Source of the DNA: Flavobacteriales bacterium UBA7690
Lineage (GTDB): Bacteria > Bacteroidota > Bacteroidia > Flavobacteriales_F > PHOS-HE28
Length of the DNA stretch: 60,563 bases
Direction of reading: 5' to 3'
Assembly (NCBI GenBank): GCA_002482775.1
Contig: DLGQ01000013.1
Coordinates: forward strand, 101,254 to 161,816
Made by a program: the position numbers and the translations under genes. Numbering within the stretch: the stretch's first letter is position 1; the number at the start of each line of letters is the position of its first letter. The notes beneath the pieces were generated by a model. It was not told the DNA's origin and ran no database searches. It saw only the letters and a program-made list of their open reading frames with translations. This document shows, one piece after another, positions 8,786 through 17,332 of this stretch.

Positions 8786-9940
8786 CTAATGGCTATACCT
8801 GCCGCTTAACGCATCCTCCTTGGAGAACGCGGTGAAGTATCCATCGCGATGACGATAGACTCCTTCGGACGTACCGACCCACAGTTGGCCTTCGTTATCC
8901 TCAAAAAGGCTCTGGACAACACGGATCCCAGCACCATCACGCTCATCATAACAGGTGAACGAAGTTCCATCGTACCTACACAGACCGACTTTGGCAACGG
9001 CGATCCAGAGGGTGCCATCCATGGTCTGGTAGAGCGTCCAGATATGATCCCCCCTCAAGTCATTTCGTGTGAACGTGGTGAAGCTCGTGCTCCCCGATGT
9101 TGATAGGGCGGAAGGGTGGTATTTGCAAAGCCCGCCATAGCGCGTACCGAACCAGATGTTCCCGGCTTTATCCTCCAACACGGTCTCCACGAAGTTGTTG
9201 CATAGCCCGTCCTTCTCGGTGAGATTGCTCAAGGAATGTCCATCGTACTTGTACGCGCCACCACCATTGCTGGCGAACCAGATGTTGCCCTCGCGGTCCT
9301 GTATCATCCAGTTGATCTGCTTCGGATAGCGGTAGTAGGGGAATTTGCTGAGGTCCGCTGCAGGGATGGGGAAAGGGATGAACCGTGCACCATCAAAGCG
9401 CGAAACACCATTTTCTGTTCCAGCCCACAATACCCCTGAACGATCAAGCAGCAGGCACCATACCTGGTCGCTTGGCAAACCATCCTCGGTGGTGTAGGTC
9501 CTGAACCCTTGCGCGGTGGTACGCGAAACACCACCTCCAGTGCCGAACCAGATGGAACCGGTAGCGTCCTGCACCATGGAACTGACCCAATTGCTGCCGA
9601 AACCGTTGGCCGGGGTATGGTATTCCAGGTCCTTGCCGTTGTATCGCACCATACCATCGCTGGTAGTGCCGAACCACAGGTTCCCATCGCGGTCTTGGAG
9701 CATCCGCCGGATATACTGGCTGATCGGTTCTGCCGCTCTGACGTGCGCAGTGCTATCTGGACTGGACGTTGAGTTGGGCGAATGAACTTCGGCGGTCGTT
9801 ACTGGGGGAGCGGGGGCGTGTTGCGGATCATGGCACGCAGCGGTGAACAAGACCGACGTGAACGCTGCCCAGTAGGGAATGGAACGGCGGTGATCGAGAG
9901 CATTTCGCAGCGCATTTCGCATGCACAAAGATGGCAGCAT
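8786..9940 (-). CDS. Seven-repeat propeller lipoprotein (reg_prop type)
   Basis: 384 residues. A hydrophobic N-terminal segment ends in FTAAC (Cys36), a plausible lipobox. The rest consists of about seven repeats of the two-component-regulator propeller pattern (hhxDxxGxhWfGTxxGhxRydG), for example DRDGNLWFGTTSDG, DREGNIWFASNGGG and DNEGQLWVGTSEG, enough for one beta-propeller. In hybrid two-component systems such propellers sense extracellular ligands, but here the protein stops right after the last repeat, with no Y_Y_Y, kinase or DNA-binding part. It may bind a ligand at the cell surface or periplasm. An in-frame Met seven residues in could be the true start. Confidence 0.8.
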   Translation of the reverse strand: MLPSLCMRNALRNALDHRRSIPYWAAFTSVLFTAACHDPQHAPAPPVTTAEVHSPNSTSSPDSTAHVRAAEPISQYIRRMLQDRDGNLWFGTTSDGMVRYNGKDLEYHTPANGFGSNWVSSMVQDATGSIWFGTGGGVSRTTAQGFRTYTTEDGLPSDQVWCLLLDRSGVLWAGTENGVSRFDGARFIPFPIPAADLSKFPYYRYPKQINWMIQDREGNIWFASNGGGAYKYDGHSLSNLTEKDGLCNNFVETVLEDKAGNIWFGTRYGGLCKYHPSALSTSGSTSFTTFTRNDLRGDHIWTLYQTMDGTLWIAVAKVGLCRYDGTSFTCYDERDGAGIRVVQSLFEDNEGQLWVGTSEGVYRHRDGYFTAFSKEDALSGRYSH

Positions 9941-9975
9941 AGGCGCCTAGTTCTTGGAACGTGATCCGTTAGAAC

Positions 9976-10821
9976 TCACACCTCGAAGGCCAACCGTTTC
10001 AACAACCGCGAGCCATCAAGGAAGAACTGGATGGTGTACTCGCCTTTAGGCCAACCTTGCACGGTGAGGTCAACCTCCATGCCGTATTCGCCGGGGCCGA
10101 GGTGCCGGTCGTGGCCGATGGTGTGCATCAAGGTGCCCCGGCCGTTGTGGACGAGCACGGTCACCACACCACGTGTGTTCAGCGCGAAGTCGATCTCTCC
10201 GTGTACGCTCGTGGCGGAATTGGAGAACACACGGCCTTCTTCGGTGGGTGGCGCATAATTCTTCGCGTACCACGGCACTTTGCGCCCTGTGAGTTCCGCC
10301 ACGAACTTCCGAAGTGAGATGGCGCCGGGGTCGATGCCAGCGATGTCGTGTTCGTTCGCCACGGCCCAGACCGCCGCTTGTGTGGTGCTTTCGTCCACGG
10401 GGTTCTTCACAAGATGTTCCGCCAACTTCACCCACGTGGGTTGCGCCAAACCCATGGAGCGGAGGCCGACCCCGGGCTCGGGCGAGCTATCCGAACTCTC
10501 CACGCAATAGGCTTTGCAGGTCACGCTCTTGCTGCCATACGCTGGAAGTACCACCGGCTGCCGGTCCACGATCATGAGGTCCTGCGCTTCGGGGTCGCTG
10601 TTCTGCATCAGCCAGCCGGCGGGAATGGTAGTGCTGATCGGTTGGTCGCTCAGGTTGGTCAATTCAACAACGAGGCATTCTCCGGAATGGCCACCGGTGG
10701 ATCCGCCGGAGATGGTAACCAGCGCATCCTTCACGGCGCGGTCCAGTGGGATCTCCTCATTCGCGATGAAGGAGCCTGGCCAGAGGAAATGCATGAGCGT
10801 AGGCAGCAGTACCGTGTGCAT
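9976..10821 (-). CDS. Hypothetical secreted protein
   Basis: 281 residues, family not recognised. A short hydrophobic N-terminus (MHTVLLPTLMHFLWP) may act as a signal sequence. Residues about 35-110 look like a beta-sandwich (CLVVELTNLSDQPISTTIPAG, then GSKSVTCKAYCVES with paired cysteines), a middle helical part contains TTQAAVWAVANEHD, and the last 70 residues have the spacing of a small Ig-like/FlgD-like domain (GPGEYGMEVDLTVQGWPKGEYTIQF). This points to an exported beta-rich protein, perhaps cell-surface. It is divergent from the lipoprotein metallopeptidase gene, with 115 bases between them. Confidence 0.55.
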   Translation of the reverse strand: MHTVLLPTLMHFLWPGSFIANEEIPLDRAVKDALVTISGGSTGGHSGECLVVELTNLSDQPISTTIPAGWLMQNSDPEAQDLMIVDRQPVVLPAYGSKSVTCKAYCVESSDSSPEPGVGLRSMGLAQPTWVKLAEHLVKNPVDESTTQAAVWAVANEHDIAGIDPGAISLRKFVAELTGRKVPWYAKNYAPPTEEGRVFSNSATSVHGEIDFALNTRGVVTVLVHNGRGTLMHTIGHDRHLGPGEYGMEVDLTVQGWPKGEYTIQFFLDGSRLLKRLAFEV

Positions 10822-10936
10822 GTGCGCTGGTTTGATGAAGAACGATCACCAGCGTCGGATCCGTGCATCCACCGGACAACAAGGTTTAACAGTGGTCGTT
10901 GCGGATGTCCGCCAGCGCCGCCTAGTTTGGCCACAG

Positions 10937-12118
10937 ATGTCTATCGGATCCCATTTCCTAGCGGCTATCGTGCTGGTGTCGTGCGGTGCATCTGTGCCCA
11001 GTGATCCACCGGCGCAAGTAGAACACACCGGTGCATCCACCTATGAATTCGGGCAATTGATCATCTGGCCAACGGTAGACACTACGGATGTCTTCAATGC
11101 CGAAGCCATCGCCTGTCTGCGCCGTTTCTGCTTGAACAAGGTGCATCCGGAGATCAACAACGACTATTGGTATACGCCCGATCTGGAACGTTTCGGCGGC
11201 ATCCATCAAGAGCTGCTCTATGCGGAATTCGATAGCGTGGGTGATGCTCGGTACCCACCAACGCTCCTCGCGATCCGTGGAACCGGGATCCCCGATCAGC
11301 GGGTCCTGAGCGTTCGCTGGGCCTTGATGGATAGCGCGGGTGTGGCGTTGCGGGTCCGTTACGTCTTCGACTTCCTCGCACGGCGCACGGCGGATGGGGT
11401 TCGGCTCGGCTTTCCCTTGGATCACAACACAGAACACTGGGGACACAAGAAGGTGGGACAGGTGAGTTACATCGTTTCGCCGGAGCACACGTTCTCAGCC
11501 GTTCATGCGCAGCAGCAGATGGCCGATATCGAACGGCTTTCGCGGTTCTTCGAACTACCGTCATTCCCCATCACCTACTATTCGTGCACCGATCCCACAG
11601 AACTGTTCCGGATTCGTGGTTACCAGCAACATCCGTTGATGCACTTGTACCCCACGGGTGGTCGCGCGGAAGGGAAGGACATCGTGTTCTCCGGCAACAA
11701 CAAGGATGTGTACACGCACGAGATCGTACACCTCTTCACCGGAAGGAAATTCGCGGAACGCTCCTGGGTCTTGGATGAGGGGTTGGCCACGGTGTTAGCT
11801 GGCAGTTCAGAGCATTCCTTCACTTGGCACAAGTCCAATCTGAAGCGTTTCCTCGAAGCAGGAACGGAGGTCGACCTGGTGGCGCTCTGCAACTCCTACG
11901 ATCCGATGTACATCAACGAACATACGAACGTGGCTTATGCCGTGGGTGGTGTGTTGTGCGAGCGTATCCTGAGGCGGAAGGGAAAGGCCGCGCTGTTCAA
12001 GGCACTCTCTTCGGGCACGGATCCATGGCCCGTGCTTGCCGAATACGAGATCACCCGTGAAACACTGCGCAGCGAGTTGGTCAAGGAACTCGCGTTGGAT
12101 CCACTGATCATCCCGTGA
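10937..12118 (+). CDS. Putative zinc metallopeptidase lipoprotein (gluzincin type)
   Basis: 393 residues from the ATG at 10937, which gives a good lipoprotein signal (AAIVLVSC, Cys16); upstream in-frame codons give no signal peptide. A zincin motif HEIVH is at 261-265, and the downstream WVLDEGLATVLAG places Glu281 where a third zinc ligand is expected in gluzincins such as the MA-like peptidases. The N-terminal half shows no recognisable domain. Probably a membrane-anchored periplasmic or surface peptidase with unknown substrate. It converges on the DUF4846 gene with only six bases between their stops. Confidence 0.7.
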   Translation: MSIGSHFLAAIVLVSCGASVPSDPPAQVEHTGASTYEFGQLIIWPTVDTTDVFNAEAIACLRRFCLNKVHPEINNDYWYTPDLERFGGIHQELLYAEFDSVGDARYPPTLLAIRGTGIPDQRVLSVRWALMDSAGVALRVRYVFDFLARRTADGVRLGFPLDHNTEHWGHKKVGQVSYIVSPEHTFSAVHAQQQMADIERLSRFFELPSFPITYYSCTDPTELFRIRGYQQHPLMHLYPTGGRAEGKDIVFSGNNKDVYTHEIVHLFTGRKFAERSWVLDEGLATVLAGSSEHSFTWHKSNLKRFLEAGTEVDLVALCNSYDPMYINEHTNVAYAVGGVLCERILRRKGKAALFKALSSGTDPWPVLAEYEITRETLRSELVKELALDPLIIP

Positions 12119-12124
12119 CCGTCC

Positions 12125-12934
12125 TCACCAACGTTTCCGGGCGCTCCAGTCGAAGGTCCACTCCGGTGTGTAGAGCTTGTCGCCATCACCGAAGATGAAC
12201 CAAGCACCGAGTTCCGGTCGCCGTGTGTTCTTCAGCACGTGTATCTGTTGGGCCGGCATATAGCTCTGCGCGATCAGGAACGCTTGGCGACCATCGGCAT
12301 GGGTGGCCACATCCATCACGATCACCGCGTGGCCGGGACTTCCACCGTGGATGAAGACATCGCCAGGCTGTACCGATGAAGTACCCGCGCTCTTCAATTC
12401 CTTGCTCAAGCTCAACGTGCCGGCGTAGGAGAATACGATCTCCATGAATGAGCTCAAGGTGGCGTGATCGTTCTTCGGCATACCGCCACTTTTCCAAGAA
12501 CAGACATTGCCTTTCACCGCGATGCGTTCACCCTTGATCCACCGGCTGTATTCCGCGTTGAACCCACTGGTGAAGTGGAAGTGGATGTCCGCGTAGCGTT
12601 GTTCTGCGAACAGGTGTTCGGCCCGCAGGCGCATCACGGCATCGGCACATTGTTGAAGGTCCTTCTTGCCCACGCTGATGTCCAGAACGGCCGCATGAAC
12701 GTCTTGGCGGTTCTTGGGCTCGCCGTTGTAGTGCATTACGGATGTTCCTTCGGGATGCAGTTCCTGCTCACCGAGCCAATGCGCGAAAGTGCCTGCCTGA
12801 TGGACCTCCCGAACGAAACCCTTCGGTGGAACGAAACGCGTGTTGATCTTGGAGCCAGCGCCGTGAGATGGAGCCGGAGGGGTGCTCGGTGACATTGCAC
12901 AACAGTGCAGGGAAAGAAGCAGTGGCAGGATCAT
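12125..12934 (-). CDS. DUF4846 domain protein
   Basis: 269 residues from the ATG at 12934; a GTG nine codons upstream is also in frame, but only the ATG places a hydrophobic signal segment (MILPLLLSLHCC) at the N-terminus, possibly a lipoprotein. The body carries DUF4846 features: an N-terminal TRFVPPKGFVRE, a central YSRWIKGERI, and VFIHGGSPGHAVIVMDVA near the end. This is a widespread Bacteroidota exported family without known biochemistry. The conserved His/Gly-rich segment could be an active site, which is an inference. It lies eight bases beyond the stop of the following unknown gene, in the same direction, so cotranscription is likely. Confidence 0.75.
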   Translation of the reverse strand: MILPLLLSLHCCAMSPSTPPAPSHGAGSKINTRFVPPKGFVREVHQAGTFAHWLGEQELHPEGTSVMHYNGEPKNRQDVHAAVLDISVGKKDLQQCADAVMRLRAEHLFAEQRYADIHFHFTSGFNAEYSRWIKGERIAVKGNVCSWKSGGMPKNDHATLSSFMEIVFSYAGTLSLSKELKSAGTSSVQPGDVFIHGGSPGHAVIVMDVATHADGRQAFLIAQSYMPAQQIHVLKNTRRPELGAWFIFGDGDKLYTPEWTFDWSARKRW

Positions 12935-12968
12935 ACCCTTGCAATGCACCGCCTTGGCCACGGTAACG

Positions 12969-14429
12969 CTAAGCGTTGGCCTTCGGAACGGGAGAGGGTA
13001 CGTAGCCGAACAAGCGGTTGTCCTTGATCATGTTGTCCACGTACGGTGGCACAAGCTCTTCCCAACCGGGTTTGCCTTGGCGGATCAGGTCCAACACCTG
13101 CTTGCTGAAGATGTGCAGCACGTTGGGGTCGAACGTGTTGATGTCTACTAGCCGTTTATTGAAGACCAGATAGTCGTACAAGGGCTTGAGGCGCGGATGT
13201 ACCGGCATGTTCCCGGTGGTCATGATCTCTTCCGACGCGGACGTGCGACTTGGATACACATACACCTTCAGATCACGCGAGAAGAGGATGCCGAAGGCTT
13301 CCAACATGCCGCCATTGAGGTGGCGGTAGTACTTCTCGTCGAACACCTCGATCAGGTTGTTCACGCCCATGATCACGCCCATGCGTGCTTTGGTGTAACG
13401 GCTGAAATACTCCACCAGCTTGTAGTATTCCTGGTAGTTGCTGATGAGCACCGTTTGCCCAAGTGAGCATAGGATGTCGGCCCGATCGATGAAGTCCTTC
13501 TCGTCCACTTCACCGGTGTCCGATCGCAGGTTGTTCAAGGTGATCTCGAAAAGGACCTGGAGGTTCTGGCGGTCTACACGCTGTTCCTTGATGAACATGT
13601 TGTAGCCGTTCATGATCATGTCGATGTTCACTTTGGTCACGGGGCGGAAGCTACCGCGGATGGCCAGGATGTTCTTCTTGTACAACGCCTCGCTGGCCTG
13701 CAGGTTCTGGCCATCGGGTCCGAAGAGCACGGCATCGGTGTAGCCGCGTTTCACCAGTTGCAGGCTGAGCAAACGGTTGTCCACGTTGTTGAACGCAGGC
13801 CCGTTCATCTGGATCATGTCCACTTCCACTACGTGGCGGCTCACGTTGTCGTAGAGCGCCGTCATGATGGTATCCGGCTCGGTGTGGTGCATGAGGCAAC
13901 CGAAGAGCAGGTTCACACCCATCACGCCTATGCTTTCCTGTTGCAGGCTGATGTCCGGATCGTGCAGGCGCACGTGGATGATCACATCGTTGGAGGGCAG
14001 GTCAGGAGCCGTTTGGAAACGCACCCCGATCCACCCGTGACCGCTGTGTGGACGCTCGAAGGTGCTTCCAGCAACGGTATTCGCGAACGTGAAGAACTTC
14101 TTGGTGGGATGATCAGCGCGGTTCAGGCGTTCCTTGATGAGGCCGAACTCGTGCCCGAGCATGTTCATCAACCGGCTTTCGCACACGAAACGGTTGCCCG
14201 GTTCCTTGCCGTAGATGGCGTTGCTGAAGTCCTTGTCGTAGGCGCTCATGGCTTTCGCGATGGTCTGCGAAGCGCCGCCCGCGCGGAAGAAGTGGCGAAC
14301 CGTCTCCTGGCCTACACCGATCTCGGCGAAGGTGCCATAGAGATCCGGGTTCATGTTGATCCGACGGGCTTTCTGGGCCGGGCTCAGGGGGACGTGTGTG
14401 GGGTCCTGCTGGATCATGGTCGGGTCCAT
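12969..14429 (-). CDS. Conserved cytoplasmic protein of unknown function
   Basis: 486 residues, no signal peptide or membrane segment. I recognise the type (Bacteroidota proteins sharing GVGQETVRHFFRAGG, AMSAYDKDFSNAIYG and a HGWIGVRFQ segment) but know no demonstrated function; database names for such proteins are inconsistent. The first 120 residues look helical; the middle (IIHVRLHDPDISLQQESIGVMGVNLLFG) looks alpha/beta, and a FGPDGQNLQASEALYKKNILAIRGSFRP stretch follows. Together with FGILFSRDLKVYVYP it suggests a nucleotide- or metabolite-binding enzyme fold, which is inference. The ATG follows a T-rich TAACTTTA box by about 15 bases. Confidence 0.6.
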   Translation of the reverse strand: MDPTMIQQDPTHVPLSPAQKARRINMNPDLYGTFAEIGVGQETVRHFFRAGGASQTIAKAMSAYDKDFSNAIYGKEPGNRFVCESRLMNMLGHEFGLIKERLNRADHPTKKFFTFANTVAGSTFERPHSGHGWIGVRFQTAPDLPSNDVIIHVRLHDPDISLQQESIGVMGVNLLFGCLMHHTEPDTIMTALYDNVSRHVVEVDMIQMNGPAFNNVDNRLLSLQLVKRGYTDAVLFGPDGQNLQASEALYKKNILAIRGSFRPVTKVNIDMIMNGYNMFIKEQRVDRQNLQVLFEITLNNLRSDTGEVDEKDFIDRADILCSLGQTVLISNYQEYYKLVEYFSRYTKARMGVIMGVNNLIEVFDEKYYRHLNGGMLEAFGILFSRDLKVYVYPSRTSASEEIMTTGNMPVHPRLKPLYDYLVFNKRLVDINTFDPNVLHIFSKQVLDLIRQGKPGWEELVPPYVDNMIKDNRLFGYVPSPVPKANA

Positions 14430-14529
14430 CGGGGATGAACGGGTGTAAAGTTAACCCCTTCGGCCTAGCGGCGCTTGGATAACGCTCGGTTATGGCGTGT
14501 TGGATATACGCGCTGCGCCCCTGTGCGGA

Positions 14530-14952
14530 TCAACCCTCGAAGTCGATCTTCCGGTGGCTGCCGTCGCAATACGGCTTGTTCGCAGAAGCGCCACAGCGGC
14601 AGAAAGCCGTGGTCTGCTCGCGCGTTTCGGTACGCCCGTCCGCATGGCGAACAACGCAACTGCCCTTGAATAGTAGCGGCCCACGTGGAGAAACCTCGAT
14701 CTCCGAGGTGCTTTCAACGGGCCGTTCTGGCTCATCAGTATCATTCATCCGGCACGTGAGCGCCCCGCTCGGACATTCCTTCACCTGGGCCACGATCCGT
14801 TCGGTGGCCGCCCCTTCCGGTCGTATCCACGGCCGCTCGCCGGGCTTGAAGACTTCGCGCAGCCCGATCCAGCATTTCCGGCTGTGGGTGCACATTTCCG
14901 GTTTCCAGAGGATGGTGACCTCGCCGTTGGTGTAGCTGTGCTCCTTGCTCAT
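14530..14952 (-). CDS. Ferredoxin-like (Fer4_19) plus CDGSH iron-sulfur protein
   Basis: 140 residues from the ATG at 14952. The N-terminal half is a divergent mono-cluster ferredoxin-like domain (EVTILWKPEMCTHSRKC, then VKECPSGALTC), typical of Fer4_19. The C-terminal quarter has the CDGSH signature (AFCRCGASANKPYCDGSH), which binds a 2Fe-2S cluster through three Cys and one His. The fusion of these two domains is known in bacteria; electron-transfer or cluster-transfer roles are assumed. It lies 29 bases after the DUF58 stop on the same strand but is probably transcribed from its own TACCTTTT box. Confidence 0.85.
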   Translation of the reverse strand: MSKEHSYTNGEVTILWKPEMCTHSRKCWIGLREVFKPGERPWIRPEGAATERIVAQVKECPSGALTCRMNDTDEPERPVESTSEIEVSPRGPLLFKGSCVVRHADGRTETREQTTAFCRCGASANKPYCDGSHRKIDFEG

Positions 14953-14981
14953 GGTGATCCAAAAGGTAAGGCTACGGAAGT

Positions 14982-16313
14982 CTAAAGCACTCCCCGGACC
15001 TTGATCTCCAAATACCGATTGATCACATCCACGGTGAGGTCTTGTGGGCGGCACAGGATCGGTTTCATGCCGGCGCGTTCCAGTTCGCGGGCGATCAAGC
15101 GTTTCTCGAAAACGGAACGTTCGGTGAGGGTGTGTACGTAAAGTTCTTCGGTGTCCACGGGGCGATGCTTCAGGTCCTGGTCCAGTTCGGTGTTAAGGAA
15201 GAAGATGGGCACCACCAGGTGTTGACGGCCGAGACGCTGCAGATAGGGGAGTTGCCGCTGCATCGCATTCACGCTTTCGTAATTGGTGAAGAGCAAAAGC
15301 AGGCTGCGTTGATGGACCGTGCGCCGCACCGCCCCGTAGAGCGCTTCCATATCGGTTTCGCGGTGGTCCGTGCCTTGCCCGTAGAGCACTTGTAGGATCC
15401 GCTGCATATGGCCCCGCTGCCGACTTGCGGAAACCATGTCGTGGACCTTGTCGCTGAAGGTGATCAGGCCTGCCTTATCCTCCTTGTGCATGGCTATGCT
15501 ACTGATCACCAAGGAGGCGTTGATCGCGTAGTCCAACAAGCTGAGGCCTTCGAAGGGCATCTTCATCACACGCCCGGTATCGATCACGGCGAAGACCTGC
15601 TGGGCGCGTTCGTCTTGGTACTGGTTCACCATCATCCTGCCGCGCCGCGCGGTGGCTTTCCAGTTCACGGTGCGGCGATCATCGCCGGGGATGTATTCCT
15701 TGATCCGTTCGAACTCCGCATGTTGCGCCACACGCCGTACGCGCTTGATCCCCGCCAGCACCAATCGGTCGCTGATGGCGAGCAGTTCGTACTTCCGCAG
15801 TTGGAGGTAACTCGGGTACACCGCCACTTCCTTGGCAGCTTCAAGGCTGAACCGGCGCTCCACGAGACCGATCGTACTTCTGACATAGGCCTGTACAGCA
15901 CCGTAGCGATAGACGCCACGCTTCACCGGACGCACAGCATAGTCGAAGTCGCGATGCCCCCAAGCAGGCAATGTTCCACTGAAGACCAGGTCGCGCTTCT
16001 GGAATTGCACGGGGAGTTCGTCCAAGACACGCACCTGCATGTCCATGGCGTATTCGCTTTTCAGCTGGATGGTCACCGGGTTCTGGTCGCCATTGCTCCA
16101 GCGTTCCAATGTGCGTCGCTTTGCGGAAAGCCCGGTGCGGCGGCCGAAGAGGAGGAAAAGATCCGCGGCGATGGTGGCTACCCATATGAGCACCGCCAAT
16201 TTCCCGATCACCAACGCTGGTGCCCAGAACCATCCGCAAACGAGCACAAGCACGACCGACCAACCGGCCAGGAACGCCCGCCGTGTCAGGAAGATCGAGC
16301 GCAGCTGCAGCAT
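14982..16313 (-). CDS. DUF58 domain protein of the MoxR operon
   Basis: 443 residues from the ATG at 16313. Two hydrophobic segments near the N-terminus (about 12-50) are followed by an Ig-like region and then the DUF58 hallmark IKEYIPGDDRRTVNWKATARRGRMMVNQY, leading into a vWA-like domain (VFAVIDTGRVM...SLLDYAINASLVI...KAGLITFSDKV). DUF58 proteins pair with MoxR AAA+ ATPases in membrane-linked complexes that are thought to act in folding or maturation of partners. Its start overlaps the MoxR stop by one base (TGATG). It is the last gene of a seven-gene conserved neighbourhood. Confidence 0.9.
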   Translation of the reverse strand: MLQLRSIFLTRRAFLAGWSVVLVLVCGWFWAPALVIGKLAVLIWVATIAADLFLLFGRRTGLSAKRRTLERWSNGDQNPVTIQLKSEYAMDMQVRVLDELPVQFQKRDLVFSGTLPAWGHRDFDYAVRPVKRGVYRYGAVQAYVRSTIGLVERRFSLEAAKEVAVYPSYLQLRKYELLAISDRLVLAGIKRVRRVAQHAEFERIKEYIPGDDRRTVNWKATARRGRMMVNQYQDERAQQVFAVIDTGRVMKMPFEGLSLLDYAINASLVISSIAMHKEDKAGLITFSDKVHDMVSASRQRGHMQRILQVLYGQGTDHRETDMEALYGAVRRTVHQRSLLLLFTNYESVNAMQRQLPYLQRLGRQHLVVPIFFLNTELDQDLKHRPVDTEELYVHTLTERSVFEKRLIARELERAGMKPILCRPQDLTVDVINRYLEIKVRGVL

Positions 16314-17332
16314 CAACGCGGCACTTCAAGCTGTTTCACGAGCATGGCGATGACCTGGTCCGCATCCAGCCCTTCCATCTCGCGTTCGGGTGTGAGCTGC
16401 ACGCGATGACGCAGCACATGCGGAGCGATCGCCTGTACATCTTCCGGCGTAACGAAATCGCGTCCGTTGATGGCGGCGTGGGCTTTGGAGCCGGTGAGGA
16501 TGGCCAAGGAGGCACGCGGTGATGCGCCCAACATCAACGCGCCATCGTGCCGTGTGCGATCAACGATGCTGGCGATGTAGCGCACCAACTTGGCGTCGCA
16601 GATCACTTGGTGGACGATGCTGCGGGAACGCTCCAGTTCTTCCACGGTGATCACGGCCTGGACCGCGTTCACGCTGAGCAGATGGCGGCCTTGGCTAGCG
16701 CGATCCAGGATGGAGATCTCCTCTTCCAGCGAAGGGTAGCCCACGGTCAATTTGAAGAAGAACCGATCGAGCTGCGCTTCGGGCAAGCGGTAGGTACCTT
16801 CTTGTTCGATCGGGTTCTGCGTGGCCACGATCATGAACGGACGGCTCATGGGGTAGGTCTTTCCGTCCGTGGTGATCTGCCGTTCCTCCATCACTTCGAA
16901 CAAGGCACTTTGTGTTTTCGCCGGTGCACGGTTGATCTCGTCCACCAGCACGATGTTGCTGAAAACGGGGCCGGGGCGGAACTCGAACGCTGTAGTGCGC
17001 GGATCGAAAACGCTGGTGCCGATGAGATCACTTGGCATCAGGTCGGGGGTGAACTGGATGCGCGAGAATCCGGTGTGGACGCAGCGTGCGAGCAGTTTCG
17101 CGGTGAGCGTTTTCGCCAAGCCTGGTGCGCCTTCGATCAGCACATGACCGTCGCTGAGCAAGGCCACGAGCAAGAGGTCCACCATGCGTTCCTGGCCCAC
17201 GATCACCTTGCGCACTTCGCCGCGCAGGCGTTCCACGGCATGTTGCAGTTCGGTGAGTTGCACGGCGGGCGTGTAGCCGCTTTCAGGCGGTGGTGTACCG
17301 CTCGGTTGGTATGGGGAATGGTCCTCGTTCAT
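16313..17332 (-). CDS. MoxR-family AAA+ ATPase
   Basis: 339 residues from the ATG at 17332, which overlaps the DUF4350 stop by four bases (ATGA). A longer in-frame reading upstream lies inside the DUF4350 gene and is not used. Walker A is EGAPGLAKT, Walker B is IVLVDEINRAPAKTQSALFEVMEE, sensor 1 is in MIVATQNPIEQEGTYRLPEAQLDRF, and the C-terminal lid has the usual GASPRASLAI. A 30-residue Pro-rich N-terminus precedes the ATPase core. MoxR proteins are chaperone-like ATPases that act with vWA/DUF58 partners. Here it sits between DUF4350 and DUF58 genes and is surely translated together with them. Confidence 0.93.
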   Translation of the reverse strand: MNEDHSPYQPSGTPPPESGYTPAVQLTELQHAVERLRGEVRKVIVGQERMVDLLLVALLSDGHVLIEGAPGLAKTLTAKLLARCVHTGFSRIQFTPDLMPSDLIGTSVFDPRTTAFEFRPGPVFSNIVLVDEINRAPAKTQSALFEVMEERQITTDGKTYPMSRPFMIVATQNPIEQEGTYRLPEAQLDRFFFKLTVGYPSLEEEISILDRASQGRHLLSVNAVQAVITVEELERSRSIVHQVICDAKLVRYIASIVDRTRHDGALMLGASPRASLAILTGSKAHAAINGRDFVTPEDVQAIAPHVLRHRVQLTPEREMEGLDADQVIAMLVKQLEVPR

